Shown piece by piece: positions 50,479 to 62,000 of a stretch of DNA of 64,000 bases. The DNA is from Apostichopus japonicus (taxonomy: Eukaryota > Echinodermata > Holothuroidea > Aspidochirotida > Stichopodidae): assembly GCF_037975245.1 (NCBI RefSeq), contig NC_092574.1:10937213-11001212 (forward strand). The letters are read 5' to 3'. How positions within the stretch are numbered: the first letter of the stretch is position 1; each line of letters opens with the position of its first letter. The notes under the pieces are model-generated. The model had not been told where the DNA came from, ran no database searches, and was given only the letters and a program-made list of their open reading frames with translations. The translations under genes were made by a program, and so were the position numbers.

Positions 50479-53400
50479 TCAGCGTACTATATACGCTAAG
50501 GTATCGCCGACGTTCAGTTTGCTTCCATTCTGGGAGACCGTGATCTCATTCTTTTCTAAGTCTATACTGAATGTTGACTCCGGTGAGATGACAACCTTCC
50601 CAAACTTGGGATCGTCGAACTTTGGCAGTTGTCTCGGTCCGAGCACTGGATCGTCAAAGTGAAGAATGTCTACCCGAGCAGGATCTGTATTGCAGAGAGA
50701 GTTGGAGTCGATGATAAAATGAGAATGGTTTTTTGTTCGCCACACACTCTGATCTGTTTTTGCATTCTGGAAGGTCACGTTCTCTTACAATTTTTATGCA
50801 TTCAATTTAAAAGTAAGTTTTAGAAGTCGGAATGTTTTGTTATAGATATTACTTTCTCCCTCACATGTCACCAATACACAAGACATGCCCTACCTCTCAC
50901 CTTGCTACCCCCCCCCCCCCCCTCAACTCACTGTTGTTAAGAAAGAACAGGAACAAAAACATGTCTCTCAAAGATATATTTGTACTGCTAACAATATTGC
51001 GTCTTTGATATTCTCTCTAGAAAACAAGATTCATTAACTTATTCATTCTAGTGCACACAGACCTATCCAATTTCTAGACGAAAGTTTTAAACATTTCCCT
51101 AAAAAATGAAATCATAAAATGATCTAGTGAATTTCAACAGTTCAGGATGCTTATGAAGTTGTTTTGAGCTCAGGCTAGAGACACCCCCAGACAATTAGCA
51201 AACTGAAAATGGGCTTCCACATTAGGACAGATGTGGTTCATTATCGTGTGCAAGAAATCTTTGCTCAAATTTGTTCTTCTTTGGAATTTTAATGACTTCA
51301 TAATCAATAGTGATATTTTAACAAAGACCATATAATTATTATACAATCATTGGTCTCTGAAATGAAGAATTCTCTTGAAACCTTTGAAACTAAAATCGAC
51401 TTTACACCCTATAGACTCTACTACCTTTGATGCCTCTGTCATATTTTACGATCCTTCTTGCGATGGAAACGACAGAGTCCCCATCTAGCACATCAACTGT
51501 TAGGGAGAAGTGACCGCTGTGAGGTTGCGGGTTCACCATGTGAACTGACACCGATGGCTGCCAGAGAGAACAAGAAAAAGATTCAGCCCTAAAATTGCTA
51601 TGCCAATCTTGATCAATTGTTTACATGAAGTTTACAAGTGTTAAAACTTAAGTTAGCGTTATTAATGATTCACATAATGAAGTTTACAAGTGTTACAACT
51701 TAGGGTTAGTTATGATTCCCATAATGAAGTTTACAAGTGTTACAACTTAGGGTTAGTAATGATTCGCATAATGAAGTTTACTAGTGTTACAACTTAGGGT
51801 TAGTTATGATTCCCATCATGAAGTTTACAAGTGTTACAACTAAGGGTTAGTAATGATTCGAATAATGAAGTTTACAAGTGTAACAACTTAGGGTTAGTAA
51901 TGATTCGCATTTCTTACATTAAAGGGTATTCCAGTGGTAGACAATGGGACACTCGTAGGGAGGACGGAAAATACCAAAAAAAAACCCATCTCAATTTCAT
52001 GTTTCAAACTCCTAGATCATGGTATTGCTTACCTTAGCTACGAAACTTGAAAATGGTTTGCCAGGTGCACACTGTTCCTGGATCTTTTCTGTGGCATCCT
52101 CACTGTATTTAATCTCAACACCTTCAAGCTGGTATGAATAAAACATAATAATACAATCCACACCTTCAAGCTGGTATGAATAAAACATGCTCATTGAATA
52201 AAATGCCACATCTTGAATCAGTTACAAAATTCAAACATGATCGCAATGAATTGAAACTTGGTATGAGCAAAACAGGGTAATAGAATGATTTTGACATCTT
52301 TGAAGCTGGTATAAAAAAGATATAACCTTAACGATGCATTGATAAACATAACAACGTAAAAGATCTAAACACCTTCAAGCTGCTATGAATAAAACATGAA
52401 AATGGAATGATTTCAACATCTTCATAGCCGGTATCAAAAATAAGACAATACAATGATGTTCGACAGCTTCAATGTGTTATAAAGTAGACATAACAATACA
52501 ATCCACACCTTAAACACTGTATAAACATGATGGTATAAAAGATCTCAACAATGGAATGATTTCAATATCAAGAATATAATGCCTAGATTCTTTTGTTCTT
52601 TTTCCACATCTGGTATTTTATTACACTTCAGAACACAATAATATGGAACCCCCCCCCCCCCAAAAAAAAAATCAATATCTTACATCCAAAGAGCTGACTA
52701 GGTAGTCCAATCCACTTTCCAGAGTCTTCTTCTCATCAAATTCCGACGTCCTGTCCATTCCTCTGATCCCATCTGCAGTCACCTTCTCCTAAAAAAAATA
52801 CCAAAATGCACAAGATTTGCTTTTGTAATTTTTTTACAAATTTTACAATTATTTTTTTATTTTATTGTTTATTTTTACAAATTTTAACAAATATAAACCA
52901 ACATCCTCCACTACACACAAAGTAATAGGTTGTACAAACTGGTTACATATTTTACAAAATGAAGTGGTTAGTCGATACATTGTGTCATGTGGTTACCCTC
53001 CTACTAAAAGTCTGCCGCAGACCACCCTACTAACAGATCCTGGTGAAATCGCTGTTTTGCTTCTGCTGTCCCACATCTTTGGAACAAATTACCCGAATCC
53101 ATCAAACTCTCTCCTTCTCTAGTGTCCTTAAAATCTACTCTAAAACCTCAACTGTGTCCTTTACCCCCAACGACCTTTGATTGAATTTTACCGTTTGTAT
53201 ATCATTCTGTAACTGTCTGTAACTTACTTTGCCCTTTCTCTCTGTAGTTTCACTGTGCCATGAGCGTCTCTTTGACGGATACCTGCGCATTTCAAATGTT
53301 TATTCTTCTTCTACTAATTATTATTATTATTAAAGGTCATTTCAATTGCCCTCAGATATGCTAGACAGACTAACAAGACAAAAAGATCACAAATCTGTAG

Positions 53401-56400
53401 CACTTCCTCTATGTTGATGAACAAAGAGACAGACTGGACAAGTTTCTCGGTGAAGTGTGACAGAGAAATCATCTCTTACCTTGATATGCTGAACAAACGG
53501 CATGACTTTCTTCATAAACTTTTTGACCACATCTACCGTCTTCAGCTCACTGACGATGACTTTGTTCTCTGGAAAACTGTTGTTGTTTTCCTATTTTTCG
53601 AGATGAAAGAGAACAAGCCAAAATTTACATGCATGATTAGTTGTTGTGACAGGGAAGGGACAAAATGCTCAACTAAATAAAAAATTTTAAATCCAGAAAC
53701 TATTTTTATGCAGGCTTCTAGTTTTGGTTAAAGGTCAGCAATAACACATTAACACAAATCCTTCAAATTTATTAAGATTTAAGAAATAGAAATGCCAATT
53801 TCACTTTGCGAATATTGAGCAAAGTCATTGCTCGGAGGATTGGAGGACAGCGGAGGACCCTTCTTTGGTTTACAGGAAATATATAAAGGAAGCCGGAAAA
53901 TAAATCTCATTTAATTGAGGGTAGACTTTTAGCATTTTAGGAGAAAGTTTTATTCAGAAGACAAATGATCCAGTTGTGATACGTCGCTGAAGATGAATCC
54001 CAAGCAGATGGGGAGGGGGAGGGAGGGGTATGGGGAGGTTGTGGCCAAGAAAAGAAATAAACTTTAAGATGTGAAATGGTGCATGCCAAGGCATATTTGG
54101 GTTATAAATTAGGTCTACAGTTAGATATACTTGCAATTGTGCTAATAAGGTTCTAGTGGGGTTGGATATATGCAGGTCTCTTGTACTTTTTACTTCTTCT
54201 AATGTTCTGGGGTGATAAATCCATTTGGACAAATTTGACTTACCTCATGCATTTTCTTCAGACATTTGAGAACAGCGTCTTGCCAGGGAGGGTAAGACTT
54301 TGCGATGTAGACGATGGCGTGTGTTGGAGGCTTGGTGGGCACTGGGGGTCCCTTCTTGCCCTTCTGTGGTTTCTAAAAGGTACAGGAAGAGATAATTCAT
54401 ACCACACTGAGTCAAAACAAGAAAGTTCAGCCATTGCCTCCTTTGCGTTGTGCAATTTGTTACAATTACATTGCTATTGATACAAAAAGTAGGTCCCCGA
54501 GGTGTACAAAGTGGGACTAACGTCAGAAAGAGATTGTTAGGTCAGGATAAAAAAAAACCATTTATGACATATTTGAATGGATCATTCTAATGTTTGTAAC
54601 ATGAGAGGAAAACATTTGAGAGTCAGCTATACATCTCTTTTTTATGATAATTCTTAAAACTATTCTGTTTGACATATTTCTTATCACAAACCTCTACAAG
54701 AAGAATACCAAAAGCGACGATATGAAAAGAACTGTAAAACACAATAGACAGAGGGTGTGTTGGATACAGCTCACATGTAACAGCCAATGCAGTGATTTGC
54801 TACCTTTCAGTATTACAAGCTGTTTCATGGCTTGTATTGCAGACAACATCCCCAGGTTTGTTTTGTTTTTTACCTTGCTGGCTTCCTTTAGAGCGATGAG
54901 GCGCAGACGCAGATCCCTCGCCGTGTTCATCAGGAATTGAGAAGACCTTAAGAGTACCTCGTCCACCTCACCGGGAACTGGCCACGAAGCTCTCATCAGC
55001 AGAGACTCCTATTGAAAGAAGACATGAAATGTTTAAGTCATCAGCTTACACCTAAAATTTATTAACACCATCATCTTGTGACCCGATGTTCAAGGTAATA
55101 TGACAAAACAACCACAGTATGGGCCTCATCATAACCACAGACTATAAAACCAAGTATATATATATATATATAAAAAAATCCTTGTAAAGTTGGTGGTAAT
55201 GTAGGTGGCATATTCCATTGAGAGAATAACAAAACATCAAATGGCAACAACAGAATTTGGATCAGCGACCTCACCAATCAAAGACTCGTAGACTATCAAC
55301 TGCGTGCGCTATCCCACCTTACTTTCGTGGTGGTTCCTTAACATTTACACTTCATAATGTCTGTTTTGTCCACATGATTGTGATAAGTTTTATTAGATGC
55401 TTTCCTTGCCAAGGAGCTTCTGTGTAAAATCATTTCACAATATGTTTTATATTTTGCCGGTGACTTTTCTGAAAATCACCTGCTTATTACACATGTTGGT
55501 TTCATGCTAACCTTGCCAAGGAGTTTCCAGATGTGTTCCCCTAGATGAGGACAGATAGGTGCCAGTAGGAGCACTTGTCTCTCGATAAACTGAAGGATGA
55601 GATCTCGATGGACGCCCTGCGATGACCATTCACGATATCGGTCCCTGGCAGCCTGTGATCGAAGCAAAATAAAGCTACAACCTTACGGCAATACATACAA
55701 GAGAGACCGACCACTCAAAAAATAGTCAGTATAGCATCGGTAATCGAACACACGACCCGACTTTAAAGCACAAAATCTGAAAAATGTGGTACATGATATG
55801 AAGATGACAATCATATTTAGTCAAAACATCTGTCACTCTGTTGCCGGTGGTTTGACAGTGGACATATCAAATTTACCTGGAATTCAAAGAAACCGGTCTT
55901 CAAAGCCTCCTTGTAAAGCATCAGCGAGTAATTCTTGTCAGTCTCTCTGATCAATGCGTTCATCTGACTTTCAAAGACCCGATCCTGGAAAGAATCTCTC
56001 GGCCCTGTCCTCAGCTTGTACTTGCACTCCAGCATCTCTTGGGTCCACTCCAGGAAATTGTAAAGACGGAGGATCCCTGCATCCGCCATGTCCTCAACGA
56101 AGTTGGCGTCCTCGATGGCTAGATCACCACTATCTGCCAGGGCTAGTCTCATTCCTGAAGGTAAGGATGGATTAAGACGTTAAATTCATCACAATTCAAA
56201 GTCAAAAATGAGTGTTTTTAAGTCCATGCCTTGTTTGGGTAAATTACAGACTGTGATCAGAGTTTACATCTAAGAAGGTAATTTGAGAATATTATAGGTG
56301 CAATGAAAATTAATCCCATTATCATAGGAAAGGAGCAAGAAAACAGTTATAATTATCATAATTAAACTGATAAAAGGTTTGGACTAATTTTTACCATGAT

Positions 56401-58965
56401 TTGCAACAACACTAATTTAGTCAAGCTTATTGAGCTAAACTTAATTGGGAATTTATTATTGAAATAACATCAAACTATTTTATCAAAACCCAAGGAGGTA
56501 AATGACGCCAGGTTCCTTTAAATGCATTTGTAATAGATTTTGTGTGCTTCAGATCAAACCAAATGCAAAGGTTACGGACATAGAGGCTAGACATGCATTA
56601 CAGAAACATGATTACAGATGCACAGTTAAGAGGCTAGACATGGGTCACAGAAACATGAGAAGATACGGGACATAACTCACAAAGAGTTCAACTTTGACCT
56701 GTCTATTCCAAGAAAAACAAAAATGAAAGCCACAGAATATTACATAATTAGAAATAGATAGAAAGACATCCATGTAACTTTAAGTTGTAAATCTTGCAAC
56801 AGATAACTAGATGTCGTTTCCATTTCAATCCTGCGAGAATTTCATATTGAAAAGTGAAAGAGACAACTCCAACTTCCGTGACGCTCACCGTCGGCTGAAA
56901 ACTTCTCCAACGCCTGACAGAGGGTCAAGAAATTTCCGGTGGATTTGCTCATCTTCTCGTTGTTGAGTAGAAGATGGCCGTTGGTCCGGATCTCTTTGGG
57001 CCACCTGCTGGGTTCGTCGGGCCACATGGCGCAGTGGTTGTACAGGTAGTAAGTGAGATGGTTCTGGACGAGGTCCTTTCCCGACACCCTGACATCTACT
57101 CCGTACCAATAGTTGAACTCATTCCTCAATTTATTCAGAGATGCTTTGGGAATCTTAGTTTTAGGGAATGGTTTCTTGGGATAAAAGATGTAGTCCCATA
57201 CTTCAGGTGTCATCTGCTCAGGCCTATGTGGGGAAAAAACTTAGTAAGTTTTCAATTTTTTTTTTTAAATCAGCAATGAAACTAGCTGGACTAGAAAAAT
57301 TTATCTATTCATTCTATTTCGTACATAGTCTTTAGCTTTGCATCGTCAGTGCTTCTTCCTAGTAACTTAATTAATGACCTTACAAGTGGTTGATATGCTG
57401 AAATGGACTTAATGCATTAAATATAGAAATATGCATACAGTTTAAAGCATTAAATGTAAAAACATGCATAAAGCATTTCTGTGAAGGTTTCAAACTTAAA
57501 TAGGGATTGTTTCCATGGACTTATTATTTCCGAGAGGTACCTCATCTTGCAAATATTGTTGTAGTGGCAGCGTGCATTAGCAATGTCATCTCGTCCTGAC
57601 TGAATGTCAATACCAGCCAGGGAAGCTTCGCTTCGCTTTTCAGACCCCAGTTAGAAAAAAGGCTCTTGCAATCACCATAATACTAAAGCTATTGACCACT
57701 TACTTGATCTTAATAGGACTAGGTCCGGAACCATCAAACACCCCTCCCTGTAGTAGATGACATACAGTGTAGTAAGACATATAGATGGTGGAATCAGACA
57801 AGGACTCGATCAGGTACTGTGGATCCCAGGGTAGCTTGGTTCCTGGAATATCAAGAGGATGAGATAAATCACATCTTAGTAGAATCCTCTTCTGAGACGG
57901 ATGAACAAAACTTAAACTATCATACGAAAGGAAATCGCAGATGTATACCGAACGAGAGACCAGCTTACAGTTAACGCTTGCATATGGAAGTAACTGTATT
58001 CCACTTTCTGAGATCTGTTCTTCAATGGTGAGTGGAGTTATTAAAAGTAATTTTCCTGACTCGAGTCAACGACTCTGGTCACTGTACTATCTGTACGGGA
58101 AAACTTTTTATCGTCAGTTTACTTTGGAAATTCAGTGACTTGAGTAAATCCCACACTGGTAGCTAGTCCAATGTTTCAAAACAAGCAGGGTTTCCTCTGG
58201 TACCAAAGGGGTGCAATTAGCTGATATATAACACAATCAAATTAAATGATTATGACAACTTCATCCCTCCTTCCTATTTATACAGTAGACTAGGCCAAAT
58301 TAATATTAGCTATGGAAGGGTGGTATGGACTGGCATGGTGTTGATATTTAGTTTGCAATACAAGAAAAATGGCTTGGCCTGGAGTACAGACTCCATGAAG
58401 GATTGCACATAGCTCTGTAATATACAATGTCTTCATAAGCCAATCCCCAGTTGGAATAAACTACAAGAATTTGATGTAAGTAAAATTACTAAATTGTCCA
58501 GTTTCAATAGATCTAAAAGGCATCCTGTTATCAGCATAAAGGAATCATTACATCTAGCTACTGGAATAACAATCACAGAGTTTGAATCATATATAAAAAA
58601 AGTTTAAACTGATCAACAAGAACATCTCAATAAGCAGATATACTCAGAGAACAGGTGAAATGTGAGTAGTTGGATCTTACCGAGGCCATAGGATCTTGAA
58701 CAAGCATGGTGATGCAGCCAATCTAGCGTAACTTTAAAGTTCGCTCTGGTCTCGTTAGAGTGACTATAGATAAACAACAAATGGGGAGGGATGTTAACTT
58801 ATTGTTGCTGTCTTTCCTCAACAGCAACAAAAATTCAATGAATGAAAGAAGGAAAGAATTCCAATTTGTACCTGATGAGGGAAGGGTGGGTCAGGAGGTG
58901 GATACAGCCCTGAGGACTTTGAGAATATGAAGGGGGCCAGAGAAAATAGAATAATAATAATGATG

Positions 58966-59003
<38 letters not shown>

Positions 59004-59004
59004 C

Positions 59005-59042
<38 letters not shown>

Positions 59043-62000
59043 TATAATAATAATAATAATAATAATAATTATAATAATAATAATAATAATTATAATAACG
59101 ATAATAATAATAAGCAGTTATTTTTATAACACCCAAGCGACCTCAAATGTGGGAGAAACCCGCAAGGGCTTATGGATTACAACTTACATGTCTCAATTCA
59201 ACATTTTAACTCAAATTTGGAAACCTTTCAATTTAGAAAGGCATTTCAGACGGGAAAACCGTAGATTGCTCTTGGATGAAAAACCCACCATTCTATGCTC
59301 TGGATGCGTTTCGAACACCGAACCTTCCTATTGCTAAGCCTCATTGCTTCAAATGCCATCGCTTTTATCCACTCGGCCACAGCACAGATTATATATGGGA
59401 TAAGGAATAGTCTAAATCCATTTTGATAATATACTTAAGGAAAAATGAAATGACCAACAATGGGGACCTGGTGACATGACTGCTCCTGGTGCCTGAGCTT
59501 GCTCTCTACACTGAACTGAAAATAAAATTAAAAAACCCTTGTCCATCGAGTAAGTACTTACGTATTTATGTTTTCTAACGCTTGTTGTGTGATTTTTTTC
59601 CACTTTTCTTCGCCATAATCTAAGAACCATTGGTCACAGAGGGCGACAACACACTCATCACCAGACCGAGACATCACCATTTTCTCTGGCTCAAAGTAAA
59701 CCAGAGCTTCGTTGCTTGCGATCATGTCATTCTGGACTACCTTCTTCACGTCTTGTACTTTCTGGCCAGAGTACTTCCCCACTTTCAAAACCTGAGATAA
59801 AGATGTGATAATTTACCTCAACCAGAGTTGGAAGTTTTCTAACTTCTGGTTTGGATGATGATATCAAAGTACTCTACAAGTGTTCATACATTGGCCAATA
59901 TAAACAAAGATCTATTGTCATACAGAACAATACCCTTCCTCTGTGAGGACAGATATTAGACTTGTTTTGCTTGACTTTTGCTTCATATTTAAACATGTTA
60001 AGATCCCAGCAAACTCAAACTTTGCACAAAGACTTTTGCATCAGTAGACTGAAACCAATACCATAATTTGTTCCCAGAATATGAGTTACTAAATGTCTCC
60101 ACTTTTGGCAGCAATGGAGTGATCTCACCAGAAGAATATGAGCTGCATAAGCCTTCTGATTTGACTCACGAATGGCTTTGAGATTTGAAATAGTCAATAA
60201 CGGTATCCATTACTAAACAAGAAATGATTTGCTTCTGTTATCATATGGCAAACAGTAATAGTCTTATACTTATGCCTCACAAATATTGTTATCTTCGAAC
60301 ATTACTCTTCAACTGAACACATCTTCGTCATGGCAACAGAGCACTTTTATACTCACTCCTTCGTAAAATCCTTTCAGGTAGACCTTGGCTTTTGCTTCGG
60401 CCAGTTGATCTTTGTCGTTTTGACTTTTCACTTTGAATTCATCGCAGGCCTGTATCGCTGACAAGTCTCCGTAATCTGGTACATCGATGATCGGTATTGG
60501 GGCAAACGGTAACACCATCTCGTCCTTCAGACCATACTTTGCTCGGAAATCCTGAAATGTCGAACGGTTTGTAAATATCAAATAGACGGCATCACATAAA
60601 GATATGAACGATCTAAGCTGTCGATACCTCTTCATTTCAAAGAATAATCTAACCACCCTCCTTTATCCTTAAATCCCTCAAAAATATAATAAGAAGATGA
60701 AGAAAATCTCAAATTTATGCCATGACATAAAATATATAAACAGTTTCCTGTCAACAAACCCTAATAGCATGAAATGAAATTACAAGAATATATTATCTTA
60801 TGAAAATAACATCAGAAGTACTTGTATGGAGCAAACTTTGTTAATAATAGTCCCCTTATGGTGGTACAATGTGGCCCCTTCTCTGTCCCCCCCCCCACCC
60901 TCCCAATCATACTTTTTAACCAAACTTCATTTTGGTGTCAATCGACTCACTGGCCAGAAGAAACGATTCAAAGGCAGTTAAAGAGACCAATGTGTTATGA
61001 AACATATCTAATCAATGAAACCAGACAAGGTTCTTTATTTAAAGTGAGCAAGGCCAAACCTTCTTGTTCTGAAGATCTCTAAGTGCAGCATAATCGTCGG
61101 GAGCATCAGAAGGGACACTGGTCACCACTCCTGTTCCTTTGTTCTCCTTGATGGTCAGCATCGGGAGGGTGTAGATCTTGTCGTAGGAGGTCATCGGTGC
61201 TTTCAGAGGAATACCCATTATATCCTGCAGGAACAACACATATCATCAATATAAACCATACATATCAGCAATACAAAACATATCAGCAATATAAACCATA
61301 CATATCAGCAATAAATAAACCATACATATCAGCAATACAAAACATATCAGCAATATAAACCATACATATCAGCAATACAAAACATGCAGCAATATAAACC
61401 ATACATATCAGCAATACAAAACATATCAGCAATACAAAACATATCAGCAATATAAACATACATATCAGCAATACAAAACATGCAGCAATATAAACCATAC
61501 ATATCAGCAATACAAAACATATCAGCAATATAAACAATACATATCAGCAGTACAAACATATCAGCAATATAACCCTGTTACACCACTCCTTCACCATATC
61601 GGGAACAAAACATATCAGCAATATAAACGATACATACCATTGTATGAGGATACTATCATCATAAACATCTCTACAGCATTGGTTAATGATACTGGTTGTG
61701 TTTGCTGCTCCTTTAAAGCTTAAAGTATATCTCTCATACCTGTCCAGTCAAAACTGCAAGCTCCTTCACTTCCCCTTCCTTTGGTAAGATTCCTTGGAAA
61801 GATGCGTTCCTCGCAGATCGACGAGTGCTGATGAATATCTCGCCCTTGGTATTCTCGTAGGCTATGTAAGGAATACTTGGTGCCACCCAGCAGTTGGTTT
61901 GCCCGTACATTGTCTCTGGCCTGAGAGTGGCCGCTATGAGATACACACTTTTGCCTTCAAATTTCCTGAAAGAAAATTTCAATCAGAGAGTTTACACATA

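Noticed and set aside
58891-59337. Poly-isoleucine and poly-tyrosine frames
   Set aside because: Artefacts of translating the (ATA)n microsatellite.
59300-59386. tRNA-Ser/Leu gene on the minus strand
   Set aside because: A- and B-box-like words are present, but the acceptor stem and T-loop consensus are not intact and a long non-tRNA body with a microsatellite tail follows, so it is a SINE.
61283-61559. Repetitive hydrophobic frames that look like a membrane protein
   Set aside because: They are translations of the LARS1 intron minisatellite; the repeat is explained at DNA level and lies between exons 3 and 4.
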